The position numbers were made by a program, and so were the translations under genes. From Polyangiaceae bacterium (lineage in GTDB: Bacteria; Myxococcota_A; Polyangia; Polyangiales; Polyangiaceae), in assembly GCA_019637295.1 (NCBI GenBank), contig JAHBVX010000006.1, forward strand, positions 186,001 through 250,000: DNA of 64,000 bases, given 5' to 3'. Of the stretch, positions 27,863-36,558 are shown one piece after another (position 1 is the stretch's first letter; each line of letters begins with the position of its first letter). Below the pieces are notes generated by a model. The model searched no databases, had not been told where the DNA came from, and saw only the letters and a program-made list of their open reading frames with translations.

Positions 27863-28471
27863 ATGAAAAGCCGCCGCTGGTCCCTGGTTCTGTCCGCGCT
27901 AGGTGTCGCCCTGCTCTCCACCGCGTCGGTGGCCGCCGCGTCCGACTCCGAGTCCGCGCGCCTGAAGAAGAAGCGTGACAGCGAGCGCTACGAGGTCCGT
28001 ACGCCGCACAGCAGCATCAAAGCGGGTGCGGCGCGGGTTCACATCGCGGCGCCCACCGCGTCCGTGCAGAAGGTGGTGCTGGACTTCAAGAACTACGACT
28101 CGCTCAGCTCCCGCTTCGAGAAGTCCAAGGTGGTGGGTCGCGATGGGGACAAGACCGACGTCTATCTGCAGGTGCCAATCCTCAAGGGCGCCGCGAAGGT
28201 GTGGGCCATCGTGCGCTTCGAGCCGATGAAGAAGGTCGGCAACGAGCACGTGCTCGAGGGCAAGATGATCAAGGGAAACGTGCGACGCCTCGACGCGACC
28301 TGGCGCATCAAGAGCGTCGACGAGAACGACTCGCAGCTCAACCTGGAGCTGCTCATCGTGCCGAAGCTTCCGGTGCCGGGCTCCGTGGTGACGGGCGAGG
28401 TCGCGTATGCCGCTGACCTGGCCGTCATGGGCTCGCGCAACCGCGCGGAGAAGGACGCCAAGAAGAAGTAG
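27863..28471 (+). CDS. Secreted START/SRPBCC-like protein
   Basis: 202 residues. I chose ATG 27863 because GAGGA is seven bases before it, while the ATG at 27857 sits too close to that site. A Sec signal peptide ends around AAASDS. Residues 55-190 resemble the SRPBCC/START-like fold: VHIAAPTASVQKVVLDFKNY and the alternating strands after it, with a conserved-looking DFxNY. Such folds bind hydrophobic ligands. It is probably periplasmic and starts about 180 bases after the deacetylase gene. Confidence 0.6.
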   Translation: MKSRRWSLVLSALGVALLSTASVAAASDSESARLKKKRDSERYEVRTPHSSIKAGAARVHIAAPTASVQKVVLDFKNYDSLSSRFEKSKVVGRDGDKTDVYLQVPILKGAAKVWAIVRFEPMKKVGNEHVLEGKMIKGNVRRLDATWRIKSVDENDSQLNLELLIVPKLPVPGSVVTGEVAYAADLAVMGSRNRAEKDAKKK

Positions 28472-28867
28472 TGCGGCGCTGGCAGGTGAGCTCGGCTCAC
28501 CCGTCGCGCTCGACGGCGCTCCGCGCCAGGGCGCGGGTCATCACCTCGTGGGCGGCGTCGAGGCGACGCACGTCGCGCCGGACGCGATACGCTCAGAGCC
28601 CACCCATCAGCGCGCCTGCCGCGATGCCGAGCTGAAGCTCCCCTCCCGCGAGGCGGCTCGAGGCCGCCACAGCGAGAGCGAAGACGGCAGGGCCGAAGCT
28701 CGCGCGACGTGTGTGGCGCACGTTCGTCTCGGAGCGTTTGGGCTGGTGAGTTCGGTGACCCTACCGCTCGATCACCGTCACCGCGCCCGCCAGGACCACC
28801 GGAAGAGCCGTGACCGCGTCGCGCAAATCCACGACGGCAACGCTACTACCACGTGCTCGCCAGTCCG
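28472..28867. other. Gene-poor region with a possible small membrane-protein frame
   Basis: About 400 bases with no convincing gene. On the minus strand there is a 42-codon frame (28593-28721, GTG start) encoding a hydrophobic, Ala/Leu-rich segment. A second hydrophobic frame (ending near 28761) lies in a different reading phase. The two could be remnants of a decayed membrane-protein gene or chance frames in GC-rich DNA. I cannot decide between them. Confidence 0.25.
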
Positions 28868-29791
28868 TTAGCCGCCGAAGTTCTGGGTCCAGTAGTGTCG
28901 GTACTTGTCGGATTGCTCGAAGACGTAACCGACGCCCAGGTACAGAAATCGCGGGTCCATCAGGTTCACGCAGTGGCCGGGGCTCTTTACCCAAGCCGCG
29001 ACCACCTCGGATGGCGTGGTCTGCCCTGCGGCGATGTTCTCGCCCACGAAGGTGCCGGGATAGCCGGCAGCCTTCGCGCGCTGCATCGGCGAGGTACCCT
29101 CAGGCGAGGCGTGATCGAAGTAGTTGCGCTTTGCCATGTCCTGACTGTGGCCACGCGCCGCGCCGCGCAGCGCGGGGTGAGCCGAGACGGGACCTGCCGG
29201 ACCGAAGGACTGACTGCCACACAGCGCGCCCTGGGCGCGACGCTGATTGGTCAGGGCTAGCACCTCGTCCTCGAACTGGGCCCACTGGGCAGGCCAGCTG
29301 CTGGATGATGGCGGCGCGGGAGCCGGAGTGGGTGCGGGCGCGGGCGCCGGAGCCGGAGTGGGCGCGGGCTGCGGGGGGGGCTGCGTCTGTCCGGGCAGGG
29401 GAAAGGGAAACGGCCACGGCTGGCTCGCATCCCACTGCGGCAGCGGCGGGAGCTGTGCGGGGATCTGCGGTAGCTGCCCGAGCAGCACCCCGAAACCCGT
29501 GAGTGCGGTGCCGAGCAGGGTGGGCTGGGGCGCGGGCTGCGGCGCTGGCTGCCCATAGGGCGGCGGCTGCTGAGGGTAAGGCTGGCCGTACGGGGGCTGC
29601 TGCGGGTGAGAGCCGTACGGGGGCTGCTGCGGGTAAGAGCCGTACGGGGGCTGCTGGGGGTAGGGCTGACCGTACGGGGGCTGCTGCTGCGGGTACGGGC
29701 CAGAGGTCGGGTAGCGCGGGGCCCGATCCCGTTCGCACGCAGCCGACACCAAGAGAGCGAGGGCGAAAACCGTCGGGCGTCCGTAGGGCAT
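28868..29791 (-). CDS. CAP/SCP-domain lipoprotein with Pro/Gln/Tyr repeats
   Basis: 307 residues from ATG 29789-29791. The signal peptide ends SAAC. Residues 25-75 are repeats of YPQQPPYG-like units, and residues 80-165 are Pro/Ala-rich. The C-terminal 140 residues are a CAP (SCP/TAPS) domain: ALTNQRRAQ, GHSQDMAKRNYFDHASPEG, VGENIAAG, WVKSPGHCVNLMDPRF and HYWTQNFG. The His and Glu expected at the CAP tetrad are present. These secreted proteins often bind sterols or glycans; the activity here is unknown. A Pro/Tyr-rich stalk probably holds it away from the outer membrane. Confidence 0.85.
   Translation of the reverse strand: MPYGRPTVFALALLVSAACERDRAPRYPTSGPYPQQQPPYGQPYPQQPPYGSYPQQPPYGSHPQQPPYGQPYPQQPPPYGQPAPQPAPQPTLLGTALTGFGVLLGQLPQIPAQLPPLPQWDASQPWPFPFPLPGQTQPPPQPAPTPAPAPAPAPTPAPAPPSSSSWPAQWAQFEDEVLALTNQRRAQGALCGSQSFGPAGPVSAHPALRGAARGHSQDMAKRNYFDHASPEGTSPMQRAKAAGYPGTFVGENIAAGQTTPSEVVAAWVKSPGHCVNLMDPRFLYLGVGYVFEQSDKYRHYWTQNFGG
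29566..29698 (-). repeat. In-frame repeats encoding YPQQPPYG-like units
   Basis: About five imperfect units of 24 to 27 bases with a shared core encode the Pro/Gln/Tyr stalk of the CAP-domain lipoprotein. The core is nearly identical at DNA level in adjacent units, so slippage is possible. Confidence 0.75.
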
Positions 29792-29858
29792 CGTCGACAA
29801 TGCTGCTCCATGCCCGGCCGGCGCAGAAGCGTTAGAAGCTCCAGCCCGCGTCGCGTTG

Positions 29859-29932
29859 CGCGCCCGGTAGGATTCGAACCTACGACCCTCGGATCCGAAG
29901 TCCGATGCTCTATCCAGCTGAGCTACAGGCGC
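29859..29932 (-). tRNA. tRNA-Arg (anticodon TCG)
   Basis: The minus strand folds as a cloverleaf. The acceptor stem GCGCCTG pairs with CGGGCGC (one G-U pair), and the D arm is TAGCTCAGCTGGATAGAGCA. The anticodon stem TCGGA/TCCGA holds the loop CTTCGGA, giving anticodon TCG, read as arginine (CGA). The T arm carries the GTTCGAATC core. CCA is not encoded. It lies between the CAP-domain gene and the beta-propeller gene. Confidence 0.97.
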
Positions 29933-30094
29933 GTGCGGCGGGACGATGAAAGAATCCGGTCGGCTGGTCAAGGGTGACCGGCCGTCGCAGCGCGCAGCGC
30001 CGGGGGAGGGTGCGCCAGTCGTGGTGGCCTTGGGCCATGGCACACTCTGGCTCGCGATGATCTCAGCAATTGCGGCGCAAACTGCGCTGTGCCC

Positions 30095-30110
30095 TGGCAC
30101 TGTCGTTGCA
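30095..30110 (+). promoter_or_regulatory. Sigma54 (RpoN)-type promoter
   Basis: TGGCAC at 30095-30100, five bases, then TTGCA at 30106-30110. This matches the -24/-12 consensus TGGCAC-N5-TTGC. The predicted transcription start (about 30121) leaves a short leader with GGAGG at 30124-30128 and ATG at 30135. Sigma54 promoters need an activating AAA+ regulator, which is not adjacent. In Myxococcus such promoters often serve developmental genes; any such role here is inference. Confidence 0.6.
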
Positions 30111-30134
30111 CATGTGCCGGGTCGGAGGCACACG

Positions 30135-32264
30135 ATGCGTACTCGATACTTCGCCCTGACTGCGCTGACCGCTCTGACCCTTGGCGCCTGCAGCCAGGAG
30201 ACCCAGCCCGACACCGAGGCCGCCCGCTTCGACCTCACCCAGGCCGCGAGCTGCGACGATCTGCTCGGGATGCTGCGGGCCGACGCGAAGACCAAGGTCC
30301 ACGCCACCGCGAGCTCGTACTTGTCGGCGGGACCCTACGGCTATCACGGCGGGGTGGACACCAACTTCGGCGCTGGCGGCGGCGCTACGGCGGGGGGCGG
30401 CGGCGCAGCCGGCGGCGCACCCGCGCCGCCCAATGGTCACTCCGAGACCAACAACCAGGTCGGCGGTGTGGACGAGGCAGACATCGTGAAGACGGACGGC
30501 GAGCACCTCTACGTCCTGCACGGCGAAGAACTGTACGTCATCGACTCCTGGCCGGCTCAGTCGCTCGCGATCGACAAGTCGATCGGCATCGAAGGTCAGC
30601 CCTACGAGATGTTCGTCGAGGACGGCAAAGCGATCGTGTTCTCGCGCGCGAACCTCGAGAAACCGACCGGGAGTTCGTCCTCGGGCTCGGCGGGTGCCTC
30701 GTCGGGCGCGTCATCGCCGTACCCGTACTACGGCGGCAACTTCACCAAGATCACGGTGATCGATGTGACCAGCGCGGAGCCCACGGTGCTGCGTGAGTCA
30801 TACGTCGAGGGTGGGTACACCTCGTCGCGGCGACACGGCAAGACGGTGCGGGCCGTGATCAATGGCGGCCTGCAGTTGCCGCCCGAGGTGTACTCGATGG
30901 AGTTCCTGTATCAAGACTACGCGGGCAGCGGGTTCGACTTCGGCTGGCCCTCACCAGCGAACTACGACAAGAACCTGTGGAAGGCCGCGGTCGAAGGGTG
31001 GCGGCAGAAGGCCTTGGCGGCCATCGACGCAGCGCCGCTCTCGTCGTGGCTCCCTGCTGAGGCCGAGAAGAAGGACGGCGTCGTGAGCTGGACCGCGCCG
31101 AACTGCACCAAGTTCTACGCTCCCGCGCCGGGGATGAGCGACGACGGCGTGGTGCAGGTCGTCTCGCTCGAGCTCGGTGCGCTCTCCGCGCCCCTCGGCG
31201 GCGTGGCCATCCTCGGAGCCGCATCGGAGGTGTACGCGAACCACTCGGTGATGCTGCTGGCGCACCAGCGCTGGGGCGGCTCCTTCGCCGGCTGGTCCGC
31301 GTTCGCCTACAAGGAGGAGACGGTGCTGCATCGGTTCGCCCTCGGCGACACGAGCGTCGCGTACACCGCGAGCGGCAAGATCCCGGGACACATCCACGAC
31401 CAGTTCTCGCTCGACGAGCAGGACGGCATCGTGCGGGTCTCGACCACCGAGCGCGTGCCGGACGAGGGTGACTGGAACTCGGCCACGGTCAACCGACTGC
31501 TGACCCTCTCGCGGACGGGGAGCAAGCTCGAGATCTTGGGTGACACGGGCCCGCTCGCCAAAGGCGAGACGATCTACTCGACGCGCTTCGTCGGCAACCG
31601 CGGCTACATCGTCACCTTCCGCCAGGTGGATCCGTTGTTCGTCGTCGATCTCGCGAACCCGGCCGCACCCACCGTGCTGGGCGAGCTGAAGATCCCGGGC
31701 TTCTCCGACTACATGCACCCGCTCGGCCCGGGTCACCTGCTCACCATCGGCCGCGACACCGAAGAGAACGAGTGGGGCGGCGTGACCGACAAGGGCCTGG
31801 CGCTGCAGATCTTCGACGTGCAAGACCCCAAGGCTCCCACGCTCTCGCACAAGAAGAGCTTCCAGGGCTACGGCTACTCCGAGGCCAACCACGAGCACAA
31901 GGCGTTCACGTTCTGGGCGGAGAAGGGCCTGCTCGGGTTCCCCTACGTTGGCTACGGCGACGACTACGGCTCGAGCTTCAAGAGCACGCTCGAGGTGTTC
32001 AAGGTCGACGCGACGAGCGGCTTCACGCAACTCGGTTCGATCGACCACACCGCGCTCACCAGCGAGCTGTGCGAAGCAAGTCCGTACGGCTGTGGCTACG
32101 GCTACGGCTACGGCGTCGAGGTGCGTCGCGGAGTGTTCATCGACGACTTCGTGTACTCGGTGAGCTACGGCGGCGTGCTCGTGCACCACGGCGCCGACCT
32201 CAGCACGCCGGTTGCGACGTTGCCGCTGCCCGCGCCCAAGGGCTACCCGGGCTACTACTACTGA
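30135..32264 (+). CDS. Beta-propeller lipoprotein (PF09826-like)
   Basis: 709 residues; ATG 30135 has GGAGG six bases upstream. The signal peptide ends LGAC. A Gly/Ala/Pro linker (residues 65-100) precedes the block NNQVGGVDEADIVKTDGEHL, the hallmark start of a family of secreted proteins with a C-terminal beta-propeller distantly related to WD-40. Further blades are visible (NRGYIVTFRQVDPLFVVDL, YGYSEANHEHKAFTFW). A Gly-rich insertion and a Tyr-rich C-terminus occur. Known members are surface or periplasmic proteins of unknown activity. A sigma54-type promoter lies directly upstream. Confidence 0.85.
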   Translation: MRTRYFALTALTALTLGACSQETQPDTEAARFDLTQAASCDDLLGMLRADAKTKVHATASSYLSAGPYGYHGGVDTNFGAGGGATAGGGGAAGGAPAPPNGHSETNNQVGGVDEADIVKTDGEHLYVLHGEELYVIDSWPAQSLAIDKSIGIEGQPYEMFVEDGKAIVFSRANLEKPTGSSSSGSAGASSGASSPYPYYGGNFTKITVIDVTSAEPTVLRESYVEGGYTSSRRHGKTVRAVINGGLQLPPEVYSMEFLYQDYAGSGFDFGWPSPANYDKNLWKAAVEGWRQKALAAIDAAPLSSWLPAEAEKKDGVVSWTAPNCTKFYAPAPGMSDDGVVQVVSLELGALSAPLGGVAILGAASEVYANHSVMLLAHQRWGGSFAGWSAFAYKEETVLHRFALGDTSVAYTASGKIPGHIHDQFSLDEQDGIVRVSTTERVPDEGDWNSATVNRLLTLSRTGSKLEILGDTGPLAKGETIYSTRFVGNRGYIVTFRQVDPLFVVDLANPAAPTVLGELKIPGFSDYMHPLGPGHLLTIGRDTEENEWGGVTDKGLALQIFDVQDPKAPTLSHKKSFQGYGYSEANHEHKAFTFWAEKGLLGFPYVGYGDDYGSSFKSTLEVFKVDATSGFTQLGSIDHTALTSELCEASPYGCGYGYGYGVEVRRGVFIDDFVYSVSYGGVLVHHGADLSTPVATLPLPAPKGYPGYYY

Positions 32265-32285
32265 ACTGCGGACAGGTCCGCGACT

Positions 32286-32321
32286 TCACGACCGCGGGCA
32301 CCTCGCTGCTCGCGGTCGTGA
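32286..32321. terminator. Bidirectional hairpin terminator
   Basis: A perfect 11-bp stem (32286-32296 with 32311-32321) with a 14-base loop, placed between the stop of the beta-propeller gene (32264) and that of the convergent lipoprotein gene (32340). There is no T-tract, as is common in GC-rich genomes. Confidence 0.7.
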
Positions 32322-32339
32322 CGCGTGTATCGCCCAGCA

Positions 32340-32861
32340 TCAGCTCGAGCAGGTCGACGTGCAGCTCTGGGTCATGCAGTTGAAGAGCGCCAGCGCCTCG
32401 GCGCCGGCGAGGATGTACTGCTGGCACTGCTGAGTCACGCACGCCGTCACGTCGGCCGAGTTCTGACACTTCTCGTACACGCAGTAGATGAGCGCTGGGC
32501 ACTGCGCCTTGGCGACGCAGGCGTCCACGAGGGGACAGCACGCGGCCTTGAGGCAGCTGTCACAGGCGGCGGGAAGCCCCGTGGTGGCGTTGCCGCAATC
32601 CCCCGCGTCGCCGCCCCCGAAGCCGCCGCTGCCACCGGCGCCTGCCGCCCCAACACCGCCGGCGCCGCCAACGCCACCCCCCCCGGCCCCGCCGCTGGCG
32701 CCACCGCTACCCACGCCGCCGCCGAAGCTGCCCCCTGCCACGCCGGGTCCTCCCCCGCTCGTGTCGGCGTCACCTTTCGTCTCGTCGAGAGCGTGGGTCG
32801 CGGTGCACCCGAGCGCGAGCAGGGCGCACGCGGCCATTGCGCTTCGACCGAGCTGAGCCAC
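32340..32861 (-). CDS. Cysteine-rich lipoprotein with Gly-rich linker
   Basis: 173 residues from GTG 32859-32861; ATG at 32837 would give 165. The signal peptide ends ALGC. A Gly/Ser/Ala linker (about 55 residues) is followed by a small domain with 13 cysteines (CDSCLKAACCPLVDAC, CVYEKC, CVTQQC), which look like paired CxxxC hairpins. Such domains recur in myxobacterial surface lipoproteins without known function. It ends convergently with the beta-propeller gene. Confidence 0.65.
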   Translation of the reverse strand: MAQLGRSAMAACALLALGCTATHALDETKGDADTSGGGPGVAGGSFGGGVGSGGASGGAGGGGVGGAGGVGAAGAGGSGGFGGGDAGDCGNATTGLPAACDSCLKAACCPLVDACVAKAQCPALIYCVYEKCQNSADVTACVTQQCQQYILAGAEALALFNCMTQSCTSTCSS

Positions 32862-33044
32862 CGCTGGAGGATAGGCGACGCGCACGCCGAGTTCCACCCG
32901 CGCCGGGCAAGACGGGTGGCCGCTAGCCTGCCCGGAGTTCTCCACGAGATTCCCGCAGTTACCGCGGGATCGATGCCCAGCCGGGGTTGCCGGCGGGCGC
33001 GTGCGCCGCTCCACTCGGCCCAAAGGTGCTGCTAGCGTCGCCGG

Positions 33045-34706
33045 GTGCCGAGCGCTTCCGTGCCGCCGCCCGTGGACGCGTTACCGAGGGAGCGGCAGCT
33101 CGACCCCGACGCGTGGCTCTCGGTCACGGCATGGACCATCGTGGTCTGGTCGTGCACGCAGGTGCTGCTGTTCTCCCATGGGCGGGACCAAGCCATCTAC
33201 GCCACCGTGGCGGACGCACTGCTCGGCGGGTCGATGCCGTACCAGGACGCGTGGGACTTCAAGCCACCTGGGATCTATCTCGTCTACGCGCTCGCGCAGG
33301 CGGTCTTCGGCAAGACGATGCTGGCGCCCCGCCTGCTCGAGGTCGCTGGCTTGCTCGGCATGGTCTTCGGCATGCGCCGACTCGCCCACACGTTCTTCGG
33401 AGCGCGACGCGTCGGGCTCGTCGGCGGCGCGCTCGCCGCGTTCATCCACGCCCAGTTCGATTTTTGGCACACCGGACAGCCGGAGACCTTCGGCGGCTTC
33501 TTGACCATCGCCGCACTCGTGCTCACGAGCGAGGACCTCGGCCGCAGACGCCGGGTGTTCGGCCACGCGGCGGTCGGTGTCCTCTTCGGGTTGGCGTTCC
33601 TGCTCAAGCCCCCGCTCGCGGGGGGCGCGCTGGTCGCGGCGATGTATCTGGCGCGAGGCGAGTACGACCGCACGGGCAAGGCGCTGGCCGCAGCCGGGCC
33701 CGTCGGCGTGATCGCTTTGGGTAGCGTGCTGCCCATCGCGCTGTGCGCGGGGTGGTTCGCGCTGCGTGGCGCGTGGCCCGCCCTGCACTGGACCTTCTTC
33801 GAGTTCACCCCTGGCTACACCAAGCTCAGCTGGACCCACGGCAGCGCCGGCCAGATGTTCTACTACGGGCTGGAGGAGGCCTTCTTTCGCTTCTCGGCGC
33901 TGGCCGCGTTCGGTGTCATCGCCGCCGCGGTGATGCGCCCGATCCATGGCCGCGAGCGGGAGGGCATCTTCTTGCTGCTCGGTGTGATCAGCATCCAGGT
34001 CGCTGGCATCGCGATGCAGGGCAAGTTCTTCCAGTATCACTACGGCGCGACGGTGCCCCTGGTCGCCTTCTTCGGCGGACTGGGACTGTACAAGCTCTAT
34101 CGTCGTTGCGTGACGGGTGGAAGCGGCGCGCTCCTTGCGTTCGCGGCGTTCGTGGTGGTCGGCGCCACGATGCGGACCGCGGTCCGAGATCTCGGCTCGG
34201 TGTGGGAGCGGGCGCTGCACCGGACGTCCTTCTTGCTTCGCACCTCGCCGCTGAAGACCCGCGAACTGCTGGACAAGAAGCTCTACCGAGTGGCCGACTA
34301 CGACCTGGACGCGAATCGTCGCGTGGCGATGGAGCTGAGGCAACGCACGGCGCCGGGCGAGGCGGTGTTCGTGTGGGGGTTCGAGCCCGGAATCTACTGG
34401 CTGGCGGAGCGGCGCGTACCCACGCGCTTCATCTACAACGTGCCCCAGCGCGCGCGCTGGGGCCGCGACGCGACTCGGCATGAACTGCTGAGCGCACTCG
34501 AGCGAGATCCCCCTCGCGTGATCGTCGTTCAGCATGGAGATCGGTTCTGGTGGGTGACCGGCGACGACTACGACTCCGCCGAAGCGCTGCGTGCGTTCGC
34601 GGAGCTCGACGCCATGCTGCGGGATCACTACAGCTTGGCCACGACGGTCAGCGACTTCGATGTGTACGAGCGCAAGGCAGACATGGAACGAGCAAGAGCG
34701 CCCTGA
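33045..34706 (+). CDS. GT39/ArnT-type membrane glycosyltransferase
   Basis: 553 residues from GTG 33045. About ten hydrophobic segments and a large C-terminal soluble part. The first loop has MPYQDAWDFKPPGIYLVYAL, the acidic motif typical of GT-C family 39 and ArnT-like transferases, which use polyprenyl-phosphate sugars on the outer face of the membrane. The acceptor (lipid A, protein or glycan) is not clear. The nearby polyprenol-phosphate mannose synthase-like gene could supply its donor. Confidence 0.75.
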   Translation: MPSASVPPPVDALPRERQLDPDAWLSVTAWTIVVWSCTQVLLFSHGRDQAIYATVADALLGGSMPYQDAWDFKPPGIYLVYALAQAVFGKTMLAPRLLEVAGLLGMVFGMRRLAHTFFGARRVGLVGGALAAFIHAQFDFWHTGQPETFGGFLTIAALVLTSEDLGRRRRVFGHAAVGVLFGLAFLLKPPLAGGALVAAMYLARGEYDRTGKALAAAGPVGVIALGSVLPIALCAGWFALRGAWPALHWTFFEFTPGYTKLSWTHGSAGQMFYYGLEEAFFRFSALAAFGVIAAAVMRPIHGREREGIFLLLGVISIQVAGIAMQGKFFQYHYGATVPLVAFFGGLGLYKLYRRCVTGGSGALLAFAAFVVVGATMRTAVRDLGSVWERALHRTSFLLRTSPLKTRELLDKKLYRVADYDLDANRRVAMELRQRTAPGEAVFVWGFEPGIYWLAERRVPTRFIYNVPQRARWGRDATRHELLSALERDPPRVIVVQHGDRFWWVTGDDYDSAEALRAFAELDAMLRDHYSLATTVSDFDVYERKADMERARAP

Positions 34707-34714
34707 CACCGCCG

Positions 34715-35632
34715 CTACTTGGCGTAGACTTCAATCTCTCGGAGTGCGAAGCCGCCGCGCCCCTTCACACGGCGGACTCGGACGTAGCGCGCCTCCACGC
34801 CGTCGAGCTCCAGCTTCCACTTGCGCCCTGCGAGGCGAGTCTCTTCGTCTCGCGCGACTTGCTCGAACGAGGAACCATCCCGGGATACCTCGATGGCGAC
34901 CCCGCCCGAGGCCGCTGCGTGGTCGTCGTTGCGATTGACCACGACCACGCGGCGGAGGCGGTAGTCGTGACCCAAGTCGATCTCGAACCAGGGGTCTCTG
35001 GTCGCCGCCGTCGCGGCACCCCACGGGTTCTCGTAGCTGCCGTTGACCAACGCCGCGGGCGTGACGGTCGCGCTCCACAGGCTCTCCGCGGTGACGGGTT
35101 TGCCGAGCGCCACGTTCACCGGCGCCGTCCACCACACGACCGCGCCCGCGCAGCCGACGAGCGCCACACTCCCGAGCCCAACCCAGCGCAGCCAGCGCGC
35201 GCGTCGAACCTGCGCCACGCTGCGCGCGGGTACCCCGCGCAGCAGCTCGACGATGCCGCGGTCCACGACGTCCAAGCGCCGACTCGCCTCAGACGGGTCG
35301 AGCTCGTCGAACGCGTAGCCATGCGGCAGCTCGGTCAGCCCGAGCGCTGCCTGAGCCGGGCTACCCTCCGGCGCGAGGGGCGGGCCCAGCCCCGCGGCCT
35401 CTCGTGCACAGAGCCCCACCTGTGCCGCGTCCCGATACAGTGCCGCGGCCGGACCGGCGTCGCCAGATGCCGCCAGCGCTCGCGCGAGGGCGAGGCGGCT
35501 CTGGACTGCGCGGCACAGCTTGGTGAGCTGCGGGTCGAGCTGCGGCGCCGCCTCGGCCTCGGCGTTTCGGAGCGTGATGGCTTCGCCAACCCTCGAGAGT
35601 ATCGCTGAGAACAGGCCTACCACCTCGCGCAC
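34715..35632 (-). CDS. Membrane protein with C-terminal discoidin (F5/8 C-like) domain
   Basis: 305 residues from GTG 35632. The first 150 residues are helical, with repeats resembling TPR-like pairs. A single membrane segment (LRWVGLGSVALVGCAGAVVWW) near residue 170 orients the C-terminus outward. The last 125 residues have the discoidin pattern: NVALGKPVTAESLWS, ALVNGSYENPWG, PWFEIDLGHDYRLRRVVVVNR and ARYVRVRRVKG. Discoidin domains bind sugars or lipids. It is probably an envelope protein that senses or attaches to glycans; its neighbours are glycan enzymes. Confidence 0.75.
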   Translation of the reverse strand: MREVVGLFSAILSRVGEAITLRNAEAEAAPQLDPQLTKLCRAVQSRLALARALAASGDAGPAAALYRDAAQVGLCAREAAGLGPPLAPEGSPAQAALGLTELPHGYAFDELDPSEASRRLDVVDRGIVELLRGVPARSVAQVRRARWLRWVGLGSVALVGCAGAVVWWTAPVNVALGKPVTAESLWSATVTPAALVNGSYENPWGAATAATRDPWFEIDLGHDYRLRRVVVVNRNDDHAAASGGVAIEVSRDGSSFEQVARDEETRLAGRKWKLELDGVEARYVRVRRVKGRGGFALREIEVYAK

Positions 35633-35733
35633 GATCCACCGTCCGACTGGCGCTGGCAAGCTTCCGCGCTCGCTCGACGCTCTAGACTCGAGTTGGGCGG
35701 ATCTCCGCCGGCCGAGCTCGGCCCAGCTCGTGT

Positions 35734-36477
35734 CTACAGCCGCCCGCGCAGCGCCTCGAGGCGCAGCTTCCAGACCATGGCCACGGCCTCGGCGAAGATG
35801 CGGCGGCTCATCTTGCTCTCGCCCACGCGCCTGTCCACGAACACGATGGGCACCTCGCGCACGGTCATGCCACGACGCAGCGCCCGGTAGGTGGTCTCGA
35901 TCTGAAACGAGTAGCCGTTGGACTCGATGTCCCGAAGCTCGATGGCCTCGAGCGCGCGCCGGGAGTAGCCCTTGTACCCGCTGGTCAGATCCATGACGTC
36001 CACCCCCAGGATGGTCCTGGCGTACAGCGAGCCGCCCTTCGACAGCAGGTGACGCCCGGGGCCCCAACCCTCCACCCCTCCGCCGGGGACGTTGCGGGAG
36101 CCGATCACCACGTCCGCACCCTGCGCGAACGCTGCGAAGAACGCGGGCAGGTAGTTGGGGTCGTGGGACAGATCCGTGTCCATCTCGACGAAGTAGTCAT
36201 AGCCCTGTGCGAGCCCGCTCACGAAGCCCTCGACGTACGCCGTGCCCAGGCCAAGCTTGCCCGCGCGGTGGAGCACCGACACCCGAGGGTCGCTCCGGGC
36301 GAGCTCGTCCGCCACTTCGCCGGTGCCGTCGGGGGAGGCGTCGTCCACCACGAGCAGGTGTGCCTCGGGAGCAACCTCGAGAGTCGCGCGTGCGAACAGC
36401 GGCAAGTTGTAGCGCTCGTTGTACGTGGGCGTCACGATCAGCGTGCTCGAGCCTGTGCCGGGTCGCGCGGAGGGCAT
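35734..36477 (-). CDS. GT2 polyprenol-phosphate mannosyltransferase-like
   Basis: 247 residues from ATG 36475-36477. A soluble GT-A domain with the DPM1-like pattern: IVTPTYNERYNLP, VVDDASPDGTGE, GLGTAYVEGFVSG, MDTDLSHDPNYLP (the DxD metal site), IGSRNVPGGGVEGWG and YKGYSRRALEAI. Such enzymes make polyprenyl-phosphate mannose or glucose on the cytosolic side. There is no membrane extension, so it is probably peripheral. It lies divergent to the sugar epimerase gene. Confidence 0.85.
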   Translation of the reverse strand: MPSARPGTGSSTLIVTPTYNERYNLPLFARATLEVAPEAHLLVVDDASPDGTGEVADELARSDPRVSVLHRAGKLGLGTAYVEGFVSGLAQGYDYFVEMDTDLSHDPNYLPAFFAAFAQGADVVIGSRNVPGGGVEGWGPGRHLLSKGGSLYARTILGVDVMDLTSGYKGYSRRALEAIELRDIESNGYSFQIETTYRALRRGMTVREVPIVFVDRRVGESKMSRRIFAEAVAMVWKLRLEALRGRL

Positions 36478-36558
36478 GCTTCGAGGGCGACCATAGCCCA
36501 GGCTCCGGGCTCCGAGCCATGACTTCCCTCCGGGCGAACACCGCTCTATGAGCACCTC

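Noticed and set aside
30135-32264. WD-40 repeat protein as an alternative name for the beta-propeller lipoprotein
   Set aside because: There is no regular WD dipeptide or GH repeat; the opening block fits the PF09826-like family better.
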